A stretch of 64,000 nt of DNA from LGRD01 sp031382215 (GCA_031382215.1 JANMYQ010000262.1:1-64000), one strand, 5' to 3'; positions 44,550 to 53,760 are shown, counted from the stretch's first letter. Translations and numbers: made by a program. Notes: generated from the letters alone by a model not told the origin.

Positions 44550-45356
44550 ATGCCCAGGCCCTTTCCTTCGCGGCACGGCTTGGCTATCGTGCGAGTCGTG
44601 AAAGCCATCAGTCTTCTGTTGACCCTGCCGTTCATGTTGGGCTTGGCCCTGGGCATGCACTGGTTCGTGTCGCGCACCGCCAAGGCCGTGGCCTGGGCCG
44701 CCTCGCCGCTGGCCACCGGCGAGGCCGAGGCCTACCGCTACGAGAGGCGCACCTACCACACCGCCCACCCTGAAATGCTGGAGATCATTGCGCTCGCGCT
44801 GTGTGCCGGCGTGCTGTTCTGGTGTGCGCTTCAATGGGGCGGTGGCTGGTTGTGGACCGGCGGCCTGCTGCTGGTGGGCGCGGCGGTGGCGCTCGATCTG
44901 TGGGTCTGGGAACGCGTCTCGGCCAGTGCCAACTTCCTGTGGGCCCAGCGCGGGCTGCGCGGCGAGGTGAAGCAGGTGGCGATCGAGAACATCCGCGAAC
45001 TGTCGGTCGAAGAAGACGACGACGCAGGCGGCTTCACGTTCCGCCACGGCCGCCATAACCGGCTGGTCAGGCTCGATGTGCGCCTGGCCGAGAACGAAGC
45101 CGTCGATCTGCCCTGGACCGACGCCTATACCGGCCTGGACGACGTGGAAGCCATGGCCAACCACCTGCGCGCGCGCCAGCTGATCCGCGGCGAGGGGCAG
45201 TCGCTGAAGCAGGCCGAAGACCAGGGCAGCGCCGCTGCGCGCGCCGCCGCCGCACAAGTGCCCGGCCGCGACGCCGAGATGGTGCGCGAACTGAAACGAC
45301 TGCGGCAAGGCGCCCTCGCCCCCGACCTGCCCAAGGCAGCGCCGCGGAACAAATAG
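44550..45356 (+). CDS. Uncharacterised membrane protein
   Basis: About 268 residues. Three hydrophobic segments (near residues 18-36, 72-90 and 97-115) precede a soluble C-terminal half (IENIRELSVEEDDD and LDDVEAMANHLRARQLI). I do not recognise the family. The start is uncertain: ATG at 44517, ATG at 44550 and GTG at 44598 are all in frame, and none has a strong ribosome site. The frame is open back to 43110, but that region overlays other genes. It ends eight bases before the aminopeptidase gene, so the pair is likely co-transcribed. Confidence 0.65.
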   Translation: MPRPFPSRHGLAIVRVVKAISLLLTLPFMLGLALGMHWFVSRTAKAVAWAASPLATGEAEAYRYERRTYHTAHPEMLEIIALALCAGVLFWCALQWGGGWLWTGGLLLVGAAVALDLWVWERVSASANFLWAQRGLRGEVKQVAIENIRELSVEEDDDAGGFTFRHGRHNRLVRLDVRLAENEAVDLPWTDAYTGLDDVEAMANHLRARQLIRGEGQSLKQAEDQGSAAARAAAAQVPGRDAEMVRELKRLRQGALAPDLPKAAPRNK

Positions 45357-45363
45357 GGGCTCG

Positions 45364-46764
45364 ATGAACGTCGCTCGCGAACAGTCCGTCCACACCCAGC
45401 GCCGCATGCGGCTCGCGCGCAGCATCGCCGAAGCCGGCGGTGGCGTGGCGGTCGTGCCTACCGCCCCCGAACGCCAGCGCAACGGCGACAGCGACCACCC
45501 GTACCGGCACGACAGCCACTTCCACTACCTGACCGGCTTCGATGAACCGCAGGCCTGGCTGCTGCTCGACGCGAACGGCCACAGCACGCTGTTGTGCCGC
45601 GAGCGCCACCCCGAGCGCGAAATCTGGGACGGCCGGCGCCTCGGCCCCGAAGCCGCGCCCGCGGTGCTTGGTGTCGATGATGCGTTCGACGTGGAGCAGC
45701 TCGACAGAACGGCGATCGAGCGCTTGGCGAACCAGCCCGCCGTGTGGTTCCCGTTCGGCGTGCACCCCGACCTGCAAGCGCAGGTAGACCGCTGGCTCGC
45801 CGCGCTGCGCCAGCGTGAGCGCAGCGGCGTGACCTGCCCGCAAAGCCAGCACGACCTGGGCCCGCTCCTGGCCGAGATGCGGCTGGTGAAAGACAGCACC
45901 GAAATTTCGCTGATGCGCCGTGCCGCGCAGATCTCGGCCGGTGCGCACGCGCGCGCCATGCGCTACTGCGCTGAGCGTTTTCGCGCCGAGCCGCAGGCCG
46001 CGGTGCGCGAGTACGAAATCGAAGCCGAGCTGCTGCACGAGTTCCGCCGCCACGGCGCGCAAGGCCCGGCCTACACCTCCATCGTGGCTGCCGGCGCCAA
46101 CGCCTGCGTGCTGCACTACGCCGCCGGAAGCACCGAGTTGCGGGCCGGCGAGCTGTGCCTGATCGACGCCGGCTGCGAGCTCGACGGTTACGCCAGCGAC
46201 GTGACGCGCACCTTCCCTGCCGACGGCCGCTTCACGCCCGCGCAACGCGAGCTCTACGCCATCGTGCAAGCCGCGCAAGAAGCCGCGATTGCCGCCACCC
46301 ACCCCGGCGCGCGCCGGCTCGACGCGCACGACGCTGCGGTGCGCGTGCTCGCGCAGGGCATGCTCGATACCGGGCTGCTCGACCGCAACGTGGTGGGCGA
46401 CGTCGATGCCGTCATCCACTCGGCCGCCTACCGCCGCTTCTACATGCACGGCACCGGCCACTGGCTCGGGCGCGACGTGCACGACGTGGGCGACTACCTC
46501 TCGGCCGACGAAGCACCGGTCGAACAGCCCGACGGCTTGGGCGGCAGGGTGGTCAAGAAGCCCTCGCGCCTGCTGCAGCCCGGCATGGTGGTGACGATCG
46601 AGCCGGGCCTGTACGTGCGGCCGGCTGAGGGCGTGCCGGAGCGCTTCTGGAACTTGGGGATGCGCATCGAAGACGACGCGGTGATCACCGCCACCGGCTG
46701 CGAGCTGATCAGCCGCGGGGTGCCGACGGATGCGAGCGAGATCGAGCGGCTGATGCAGGGGTGA
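45364..46764 (+). CDS. pepP: Xaa-Pro aminopeptidase (aminopeptidase P)
   Basis: 466 residues, pita-bread metallopeptidase. Metal ligands in LIDAGCELDGYASDVTRTFP, MHGTGHWLG, TIEPGLY and MRIEDDAVI are all present. It removes N-terminal residues before proline in the cytosol. The last 56 bases overlap the 3' end of the convergent flavin oxidoreductase gene. Confidence 0.93.
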   Translation: MNVAREQSVHTQRRMRLARSIAEAGGGVAVVPTAPERQRNGDSDHPYRHDSHFHYLTGFDEPQAWLLLDANGHSTLLCRERHPEREIWDGRRLGPEAAPAVLGVDDAFDVEQLDRTAIERLANQPAVWFPFGVHPDLQAQVDRWLAALRQRERSGVTCPQSQHDLGPLLAEMRLVKDSTEISLMRRAAQISAGAHARAMRYCAERFRAEPQAAVREYEIEAELLHEFRRHGAQGPAYTSIVAAGANACVLHYAAGSTELRAGELCLIDAGCELDGYASDVTRTFPADGRFTPAQRELYAIVQAAQEAAIAATHPGARRLDAHDAAVRVLAQGMLDTGLLDRNVVGDVDAVIHSAAYRRFYMHGTGHWLGRDVHDVGDYLSADEAPVEQPDGLGGRVVKKPSRLLQPGMVVTIEPGLYVRPAEGVPERFWNLGMRIEDDAVITATGCELISRGVPTDASEIERLMQG

Positions 46765-48439
46765 CCCTGTCTGCATGCAGCACGCGCCGGGCCGCGGCGT
46801 GGCCGTGGAAGCAGGCCTCCTCGAACACCGAATAACCCGCCAGGTCGGCGTGCGCAAAGTGCACGCGGCCGGTGGTGTGGGCCAGCGCGTTCAACGCCGC
46901 GCTGCCGCGCAAGCCGGGCAGCGGCACGCTCATCGCGTGGCCGTAGCGCATCAGGTCCACCTGCGTGACTTTGGATGCAAGGTCGGGGTGGGCCAGCGCA
47001 AGATCCTGCAACACCGCCTGCGCCCAGGCCGACCACGGCTCGTTCAGCAGGCGCGCGCGCTGCGCCTGCAACTGTTGCGCGGAGTCGCCGCCCAGTGCCC
47101 AGTAGACGCTGAGCACGGTCGGGCCGGGGTGCGGGCGAGTGCTCTGGTGCATCGCGTCGACGTAGCCGAGCGCGAAGCGCGCTGGTGCTGGACCGGGTGG
47201 GGTGTCGGGCGCTGGCAAGGACGGGGGCGCGTAGACGACGTTGTCCCACGCTGGTGCCGCACCGCCGCGGTCGGTCAGCGCCTGGTCCAGCAGCAGGTTG
47301 GCCACCAGCCAGGGGGCGTGGCGCATGCGGCCGACGGTTTGCGTCAGCGCTTCCGGTGGCGCCGCGAGCAACCGCGCCGAGATGAACAGCGGAACGGCCA
47401 GCACCAGCTGTGCTGCGGTCCAGCGTTCGGCTCGCTGCGCAGCCACGTCCCAGACGTCCACGCTGACCTCGTTGCGGCCCTCGTTGACGCCCAGCACAAC
47501 GCTACCGGTGTGCAAGCGCTGCTGCAGCGGCGCGGCCAGGCGCCGGCTCAGCCACGCGTTGCCTTCGGGCCAGGTAAACACGCCGCTGTCTTGCGCCGAC
47601 GCGTCGTCGTTGCCGGGCGCATGAAAACCGTGCCGGCTCGCAAAGTAGTGCAACCCGGCCCAGGCCGACACCTGCGCCGGGCCGGCGCCGAAATCGTCGC
47701 GGCAGCAATAGTCGAGGTACCAGCGCAGCGCGGGCGCGTTCAGCCCCTGGCCGTCGAGCCATTGCGAGAAGGTCTGCGCGTCGAGCCGGGCGAGCGAGTC
47801 GCTCCATGTCGATAACGCCGTCGGCACGCTGAACGCGCCGCCGCGGCCGGCCTGGGCCACCGCAGCGCTGAACTGGCGGTATTGCGCCAGCGTGGCGTCA
47901 CGCTGCGCGGCCGGCAGTGCCTCGACCGGCGGCAGCAGGCCTTCGTGCCAGTGGCCGTCGATGAACAGGCGCTCCTGCGGGCTGTGGCACAGGTTGCGCT
48001 CGTCGTAGACCGGCCGGCCGCTTTGCGTGCTGCGCAGGCCGAAGGCCTCGAGCAGCGCGATCAGGTCTTCGTCGTGCTCGGCCGGCAGCGGCAGGTAGTG
48101 CGCGCCCAGCGGGCAGGCCAAACCGCCCATCGTGTGGCCGCGGCTGTTGCCGCCGGCCGTGTCTTCGAGATCGAAGACCTGCACGTCGTCAATGCCCGCC
48201 TGCGTCAGCGCGCGCGCTGCCGTGAGCCCGGCGATGCCGGCGCCGACAACCAGCACACCGGCGCGGCGCTGCGTTGCCGGCTCCGGCGTGCGGCCCGACT
48301 TGGCGTCGCGCACGCGGTGGCCGCGCTCGTGCGACGCTCCGACCCAGCCGCCACCGTAGCGCGGCGCTTCGCTGCGTGTGCAGCCGGCCCACGGCGCGCC
48401 GGCCGCGGCGGCCAACACGGTGCGGCGGGTCAGGCCCAT
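46709..48439 (-). CDS. Tat-exported FAD-dependent amine-oxidase-like lipoprotein
   Basis: About 576 residues. A twin-arginine signal (LTRRTVLAAAAG) with a lipobox-like WAGC at residue 20 suggests folded export and lipid anchoring. FAD-binding VLVVGAGIAGLTAARAL and GGNSRGH follow, with a C-terminal FAHADLAGYSVFEEACFHG segment, as in flavin amine oxidases. It lies 64 bases downstream of the aminopropyltransferase gene on the same strand, so oxidation of a polyamine product is an attractive inference. The true substrate is unknown. An upstream ATG at 48478 is also in frame. Confidence 0.85.
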   Translation of the reverse strand: MGLTRRTVLAAAAGAPWAGCTRSEAPRYGGGWVGASHERGHRVRDAKSGRTPEPATQRRAGVLVVGAGIAGLTAARALTQAGIDDVQVFDLEDTAGGNSRGHTMGGLACPLGAHYLPLPAEHDEDLIALLEAFGLRSTQSGRPVYDERNLCHSPQERLFIDGHWHEGLLPPVEALPAAQRDATLAQYRQFSAAVAQAGRGGAFSVPTALSTWSDSLARLDAQTFSQWLDGQGLNAPALRWYLDYCCRDDFGAGPAQVSAWAGLHYFASRHGFHAPGNDDASAQDSGVFTWPEGNAWLSRRLAAPLQQRLHTGSVVLGVNEGRNEVSVDVWDVAAQRAERWTAAQLVLAVPLFISARLLAAPPEALTQTVGRMRHAPWLVANLLLDQALTDRGGAAPAWDNVVYAPPSLPAPDTPPGPAPARFALGYVDAMHQSTRPHPGPTVLSVYWALGGDSAQQLQAQRARLLNEPWSAWAQAVLQDLALAHPDLASKVTQVDLMRYGHAMSVPLPGLRGSAALNALAHTTGRVHFAHADLAGYSVFEEACFHGHAAARRVLHADRVTPASAARSRSHPSAPRG

Positions 48440-48503
48440 GACGGCACCCTGCACACGGCGTGCGCCGAGCGAGAGCATGAACAGGTGCGTCGTCCCGGCG
48501 GGT

Positions 48504-50065
48504 TCATTCGTGCACCTTGCCCCACTCCTGTTCGTAGGTCTGCACCAGCACCTGGTTGGACAGGCGGTTGACCTCGGCAGGCACACGTGCCATGTCGTGC
48601 GGAAACTGGAACAGCGCGGGCAGGCCGGCCAGGCTCAGGAAGCGCAGGCCCGGCGGCAACTCGACCGGCGTGCGGTACGGCCGCCGGCCGGCGAGCACGA
48701 AGCCCCATTCGCCGAAGCTCGGCACATGCGCGTGGTAGGGCGTGACGGTCAGGCCGACCGACTCGATCGTCGTCACCACGGTCCAGAAGCTCTTGCGCGC
48801 GATCAGCGGCGAAGTGGTCTGCACCGCCGCGTAACCGCCGGCGCTCAGATGCTGGTCGAGCAGCTTGTAGAAGCTTGATGTGTAGAGCTTGCCGATCGAG
48901 AAGTTGGTTGGGTCGGGGAAGTCGACCACGATCACGTCGAAGCTGCTGACTGTCTGCTCCAGCCACGCAAACGCGTCGGTGTTGACGATGCGCAGCTTCG
49001 GTGACAGCAAGGCGTCGGCGTTGAGCCGGCGCAGCAGCGGCTGGCTCGAGAACAGCCGCGTCATGTGCGGGTCGAGCTCGACCAGGGTGATTTCTTCGAC
49101 GGCCGGGTGCTTGAGCACCTCGCGCACCGCCATGCCGTCGCCGCCGCCCAGCACCAGCACGCGTTTCGGTGCCCCGTGCGCCGCCATCGCCGGGTGCACC
49201 AGCGCCTCGTGGTAGCGGTACTCGTCGCGCGAATGGAACTGCAGGTTGCCGTTCAGGAACAGCCGCACGCCCGCCTTGCCGGAGGTGACCACGACGCGCT
49301 GGTACGGGCTGGTTTCGCTGTAGACCACGTTGTCGACGTAGAAGCGGTCTTCGGCCCAGGTGGTGATGCGGTCGGCGAAAGCGAAGGCGGTCAGCAGCGC
49401 CGCCACCGTCATCGCGCACGCCACGGCATGGGCAGCGACGCGGCGCAACTGGCCGCGAAACAGCACCAGCGCCCAGACCGCGACGGCGGCGTTCAACAAC
49501 CCGAAGAACACGCCCGTGCGGATCAGCCCCAGCTGCGGCACCAGCAGCAGCGGGAAGGCCACCGACACGAGCAGCGCGCCGAGGTAGTCGAAAGTCAGCA
49601 CCTGCGACACCAGGTCCTTCAGCGCGTAGCGCTCGCGGAACTGGTCTTTCAGGATGCGCATGACGAGCGGAATCTCCAGCCCCACGAGGGTGCCCACCAG
49701 AAACACCAGCGCATACAGCGCAAAGCGGAACGAACCCGGGGCGACCGAGTGCAGCGCGAACAGCGCTCCGGCATCAACCCGCCGACCAGCCCGACCAGCA
49801 GCTCGATGCGCAGGAAGTGCGCGATCAGCTGGCGCTCGAAGAAGCGCGACAGGTACGAGCCCACGCCCATCGCGAACAAGTAAGCGCCGATGATGGTGGA
49901 GAACTGCAGCACCGAGTCGCCCAGCAGGTAACTCGCCAGCGCCCCGGCGGCCAGTTCGTAGAGCAGCCCGCAGGCGGCGACGACGAAGACCGAAGCGAGC
50001 AGTGCGACTTCGGCGGGACTGGCGCGCGGGGTCGGAGTCGGCGCGCCGTCAGAGGTGGCCGCCAT
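48504..50065 (-). pseudogene. speE: Membrane-bound spermidine synthase-like aminopropyltransferase, split by a single-base frameshift
   Basis: The N-terminal half (LLASVFVVAACGLLYELAAG, four helices) runs from 50065 to about 49770. After GLVGGLMP the frame fails. One extra base near 49764-49772 would restore MPAALFALHSVAPGS and lead into LVGTLVGLEIPLVMRILKD. Repaired length is about 520 residues. The catalytic domain is intact: VLGGGDGMAVREVL, LVELDPHMTRLF and VDFPDPTNFSIGKLYTSSFY. It would transfer aminopropyl groups from decarboxylated SAM at the membrane. This is either a true mutation or a sequencing error. A translation start for the second part alone (49706) would lack the first helices. 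Confidence 0.88.
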
Positions 50066-50076
50066 GTCTGACCGGC

Positions 50077-50511
50077 TCAATCGATGAGCGGGTTGCGCAC
50101 CGTCAGGCTCGGGAAGCGGTTGAAGTCTCGGTCGGCGGACCAGAGTTCGCGCACGCCGTTGTCAAGGCAGATGGCGGCGATGCGGGCGTCGTGGACCATG
50201 CCGCCGATCACCTTGCCTGCGTCCAGCAGGCGGTGCATCGATGCCCAGTGGTCAACACCCTCGTGCAGCATGACCAAAGAAGGCGAAGCCAGCCAAGCCG
50301 AGATCTGTACGGAGGCCTCGCCCAGCGTCGAAGGCGGTTTGACGGCCCTCGCGTTGGTCACGACACCAAGGAACTCGTGCACGCAGGGCCACGGAATCGC
50401 CCATGCCGAACCTGACGCAGCGAGCGAGGCAATCGCACGCTGTGCCAGGTCGTGAAAGGGCGATTCGCGCCGATGCGCGTAGACCAGCAGGTTCGTGTCG
50501 ACCGCAATCAC
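50077..50511 (-). CDS. vapC: VapC-type PIN domain ribonuclease toxin
   Basis: About 144 residues from a GTG overlapping the antitoxin stop (GTGA). PIN acidic residues: Asp in IAVDTNLLVYA, Glu in VHEFLGVV, Asp in VHDARIAAI and Asp in LWSADRDFNRF. It cleaves RNA (often tRNA) when freed from its antitoxin. The gene ends 11 bases before the aminopropyltransferase ATG. Confidence 0.92.
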   Translation of the reverse strand: MIAVDTNLLVYAHRRESPFHDLAQRAIASLAASGSAWAIPWPCVHEFLGVVTNARAVKPPSTLGEASVQISAWLASPSLVMLHEGVDHWASMHRLLDAGKVIGGMVHDARIAAICLDNGVRELWSADRDFNRFPSLTVRNPLID

Positions 50512-50756
50512 TCGCCGCGGCCTTCGTACATCAGCGCGCGCTTTTCTTCCCATGACAGGGTCTCGTAGGGGAATGGATCGCCAGGCTTTCCGACGCTCTC
50601 ATCCCGCAGCTTGAACGGCTTGCCCTTGGCGCTGCGCTCGGCCACCACCTTGCGCAGGCCCTGCTCGACGAGCGAGCGCAAGGTCTCGCCGTCGCGTGCG
50701 GCGATTTTGCGTGCCTGGTCGAGCAAGGGGTCGGCAATCTCCAGTGTCGTCTTCAT
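50508..50756 (-). CDS. vapB: VapB-type ribbon-helix-helix antitoxin
   Basis: 82 residues. The N-terminal MKTTLEIADPLLDQARKIAA is a ribbon-helix-helix DNA-binding strand and helix; the acidic C-terminus (LSWEEKRALMYEGRGE) would occupy the toxin. GGAGG precedes the ATG. It is likely autoregulated at the palindrome upstream. Confidence 0.9.
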   Translation of the reverse strand: MKTTLEIADPLLDQARKIAARDGETLRSLVEQGLRKVVAERSAKGKPFKLRDESVGKPGDPFPYETLSWEEKRALMYEGRGE

Positions 50757-50766
50757 CGAGACCTCC

Positions 50767-50784
50767 GATATGGGTGCCCATATC
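50767..50784. promoter_or_regulatory. Probable VapB(C) operator, 18-bp perfect palindrome
   Basis: GATATGGG-TG-CCCATATC lies just before the vapB ribosome site. Two further half-sites (ACCCATAT at 50798-50805 and TCCCATAT at 50807-50814) follow upstream. This AT-rich patch is a natural target for ribbon-helix-helix autoregulation. Confidence 0.75.
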
Positions 50785-50813
50785 GTAACACCCCTATACC
50801 CATATTTCCCATA

Positions 50814-51038
50814 TCACCCATGCACCGCCGCCGACACGATCAACCCGATCGCGATGCACATCGAGCCCACCACGATCGCCAGCGCGACATTCTTTTTCTC
50901 GATGATCTCGGCCCACAGGTCGTAGGGCGTGAGCTTGTCGACGATGACGAAGCAGATCCAGAACACCACCACGCCGAGCAGTGCGTACAGCATGGAGCCG
51001 AAGAAGACGGCCGGTTTGAGCCAATCGAGTCCCATCAT
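50814..51038 (-). CDS. Short DUF350 family membrane protein
   Basis: 74 residues with two helices (AVFFGSMLYALLGVVVFWIC and VALAIVVGSMCIAIGLIVSA) separated by DKLTPYDLWAEIIEKKN, the charged loop typical of DUF350. Most DUF350 proteins have two such units; this is a single unit. AGGAGG precedes the ATG. DUF350 genes often neighbour DUF4178, SPFH and polyamine genes, as here. Confidence 0.85.
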   Translation of the reverse strand: MMGLDWLKPAVFFGSMLYALLGVVVFWICFVIVDKLTPYDLWAEIIEKKNVALAIVVGSMCIAIGLIVSAAVHG

Positions 51039-51078
51039 GAGAACCTCCTGCAGTGTGATGTGAATGGTAGGGCGCGGC

Positions 51079-52692
51079 TCACTTGTGTCCCCCGCCGGTC
51101 GAGAAGCCGCCGAAGGAGCCGCCGCTGGTGCGGCTGCGGTTGCTGTTGCTGTTGAGGCAATTGCGGTACTCCTGCGAGGCGTCGCCGTAGGTGGCGCGCA
51201 GGCTGTCGCAGTTGTCGCTGCCGCCGTCGCAGCGCACGACGGCCAGCAGCATCATCACGAGCAGCAGCACGACCACGACCTTGACGAAAGTCGCCGCGGG
51301 CCGGTTCGACGTGGGCAGCGCGTCGCGTTGCAGGGCCGCGCTCTTGTCGGGTGCGAGCTTGAAGGCCTTGGCCACCGCGTCGGCCGATAAGGTTTCACCG
51401 GCCGACCAGACGACCTCGGCCGAATCGCCAGAGCCCGTCTGCTCGCGGTTCAGCCGTGTATTAGCCAGGCCGCCGCTGCCAACGTAGTCGGTGTTGAAGG
51501 TGGTCTGGTCGCGCTCCAGGCGCCAGTAGAACTCGCCCAGCACGTAGACCACCTTGCCGGTGTAGCTGTAGAGCTTGCGGAACGGCGTGCCCTGGTAGCG
51601 CACCGTGTCGCCAGCCTGGTCGGGCACGCCGGTGATCGGCGCCGTCCAGCTCCAGCCGTCGTTGGCATCGACGAGGAAGGCGAATCCCTCGCTGCGGTGG
51701 TACAGCAGGTACTCGCGCCAGAACTCCTGCTCGTCGTCTGCGCTCTCGGGCACCTCGCAGCGTTCGGCGTAACCGACCACCTGCCAGGGCAGCGCGCCCT
51801 TGCCGCCGAATTGACCCCCCAACGCGAGCGTGCCGACGCTGCCGAGCGGGATCTGCGGCTCCTCAAAGTTGCTCTGCTGCTGGTAGTGCTGCAGGTCGGC
51901 GCCAACGCCCTGCGACACATCGACCACCGCACGGCACTGGTGGCACACGATCGACTGCGTGCTCGCAAGCTTCACTTCCAGCGCGGTGCCGCAGCTCGGG
52001 CACTCGACGCCGCGTGCGCTGAGCGTCTTCTCTGCCACCTCGGCCAGGCCCGTCATCGCCAGTTCGCTCAAGCCCACCGAACGGCCGACCGACCAGCGCG
52101 TGTGCGCGGGGTCGCTGTAGTCGAGTGTGCCGACTTCGTCGCGCGTACTGCGCAAATCGGCGACGACAAAACCACGCTCCAGGTTCGGCTTGTCGGGCAG
52201 TTCGCCCTGCGCGGCGATCAGCTTGGCGACCGAGACCGAGCCGACGCTCCAGGCCTGGCCGTTGATCATCTGCTGCGCGCCGGCTCGGAGCACTTCAGCC
52301 GCTGGCGCCGCGCCGTCCAGCGGCACGCCGAAGGAGAGCACGTAGCGGCCGTTGTCTTCGCTCAGCCAAGCGCTGCGGCCGGTGTCGAACAGCGCATGCC
52401 ACTCGTTCCAGGTGCCGTCCTTGTAGCGGTACTGCAGCCGGCCGACCAAGGTGAAGGCCGAGCCTTGCGACTTGCCGGCCGCGCCGAGTTGCAGCGGCGA
52501 GTGGTCGTCGAACAGCTCGGCGCTTTGGCCTATTCTGCGCAGCGCGTCGCCCTCGCGCACGACGCTGCTGCGGCAAAAACCGCAGACGGCGAAGGCCGAC
52601 GCGGCAGAGGCAAAGTCAACCGGCGCGCCGCAATTGGGGCACGCCGCGCGGTAGGCGCGCTGGGCGCCTGGTGGGGGTGGCGACGTGGCCAA
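51079..52692 (-). CDS. DUF4178 domain protein with two zinc-ribbon segments and one membrane helix
   Basis: 537 residues. An N-terminal zinc ribbon (Cys18, Cys21, Cys37, Cys40; CPNCGAPVDF) precedes a DUF4178 region (LVGRLQYRYKDGTWNEWHAL). A second ribbon (VECPSCGTALEV and IVCHQCR) precedes another DUF4178-like region (VVGYAERCEV, FWREYLLYH). Then come one membrane helix (VKVVVVLLLVMMLLAVV) and a Ser/Gly-rich tail (SGGSFGGFSTGGGHK). Function is unknown. It is 24 bases downstream of the SPFH gene. Confidence 0.85.
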   Translation of the reverse strand: MATSPPPPGAQRAYRAACPNCGAPVDFASAASAFAVCGFCRSSVVREGDALRRIGQSAELFDDHSPLQLGAAGKSQGSAFTLVGRLQYRYKDGTWNEWHALFDTGRSAWLSEDNGRYVLSFGVPLDGAAPAAEVLRAGAQQMINGQAWSVGSVSVAKLIAAQGELPDKPNLERGFVVADLRSTRDEVGTLDYSDPAHTRWSVGRSVGLSELAMTGLAEVAEKTLSARGVECPSCGTALEVKLASTQSIVCHQCRAVVDVSQGVGADLQHYQQQSNFEEPQIPLGSVGTLALGGQFGGKGALPWQVVGYAERCEVPESADDEQEFWREYLLYHRSEGFAFLVDANDGWSWTAPITGVPDQAGDTVRYQGTPFRKLYSYTGKVVYVLGEFYWRLERDQTTFNTDYVGSGGLANTRLNREQTGSGDSAEVVWSAGETLSADAVAKAFKLAPDKSAALQRDALPTSNRPAATFVKVVVVLLLVMMLLAVVRCDGGSDNCDSLRATYGDASQEYRNCLNSNSNRSRTSGGSFGGFSTGGGHK

Positions 52693-52716
52693 GGAACGGC
52701 TGGAAGGGGCGCCGCG

Positions 52717-53760
52717 CTAGACCAGCTTCTTCAGCAGCTCCGCCTTCTTGGTGTCGAACTCTTCCTGCGTCAGGATGCCCTTGGTCTTGAGCTCGCCGAG
52801 CTTCTCGAGCGTGGCCATCACGTCTTCGGGCTTCACGCCGACCGGCGCCGCAGCGGCGGCCGCCGCCGGCTGCCCAGCGCCCTGCAGCCCGTGCTGCAAT
52901 TGCTGCGCCATCACCTGCCCAAGCGCCACGCCGGCCCCCAGGCCCATCGCGTCGCCGACGACCCCGCCACCGCCGCCGCCCGCGCCTTCGGCGAACTTCG
53001 GGATCGCTTGCGCGGTCTGGTATTGCATGAACTTGCCCATGTCGCCGCCGACCATGCCCATGCCGATCTTCTGGTCGAGGATCTTCTGCAGCTCTTCGGG
53101 CAGCGACACGTTCTGGAGCGTCACGCCTTCGAGCTTGAGGCCGATCGCCGCGAACGATGGCGCGGTGGCCGCTTGCAGTGCCTTGGCAAATTCCACCTGG
53201 TTGGCCGCCAGGTCGAGGAAGGCCACGCCGCTGGAGGCGACCGCGTCGGAGATGTGCTGCAGCATCAGCCCATGCAACTGGCCGTCGAGTTCGGCCGCGG
53301 TGTAGGTGTCGCGCGTGCCCGAGATCTCGGTGTGGAACAACTTCGGGTCGGCCAGCCGGTAGCTGTAGTTGCCGAAGCCGCGCAGCCGCACCGCGCCGAA
53401 GTCCTTGTCGCGGATCGTCACCGGCTGCGTGGTGCCCCAGCGCTGGTCAACCTGCTGGCGCGTGCTGAAGAAATACACGTCGCTCTTGAACGGGCTCTGG
53501 AACAGCTTGTCCCAGTTCTGCAGATAGGTCAGCACCGGCAATGTGGCGGTGCTCAGCTTGTAGCGGCCGGGGCCGAACACGTCGGCCACCTTGCCTTCGT
53601 TGACGAACACCGCCATCTGCGATTCGCGCACCGTCAGCGAGGCGCAGTTCTGGATTTCGCGGTCCGCCATCGGGAAGCGCCAGGCCAGCACGCCGTCGCC
53701 GGACTCGGTCCATTCGATGATGTCGATGAACTGCTTCTTGATGAAATCCATCAGCGCCAT
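52717..53760 (-). CDS. SPFH (band-7-like) domain protein with C-terminal SHOCT motif
   Basis: About 347 residues. The N-terminal MALMDFIKKQFIDIIEW and the beta-rich SPFH body (about 30-240) match the bacterial virion-core or YdjI-like branch. A Gly-rich linker (GGGGGVVGDAMGLGAG) leads to a SHOCT helix pair (LGELKTKGILTQEEFDTKK). It would assemble on or near the membrane. It starts the leftward unit; GGGGAGA precedes the ATG, and the frame extends 11 codons upstream. Confidence 0.88.
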   Translation of the reverse strand: MALMDFIKKQFIDIIEWTESGDGVLAWRFPMADREIQNCASLTVRESQMAVFVNEGKVADVFGPGRYKLSTATLPVLTYLQNWDKLFQSPFKSDVYFFSTRQQVDQRWGTTQPVTIRDKDFGAVRLRGFGNYSYRLADPKLFHTEISGTRDTYTAAELDGQLHGLMLQHISDAVASSGVAFLDLAANQVEFAKALQAATAPSFAAIGLKLEGVTLQNVSLPEELQKILDQKIGMGMVGGDMGKFMQYQTAQAIPKFAEGAGGGGGGVVGDAMGLGAGVALGQVMAQQLQHGLQGAGQPAAAAAAAPVGVKPEDVMATLEKLGELKTKGILTQEEFDTKKAELLKKLV

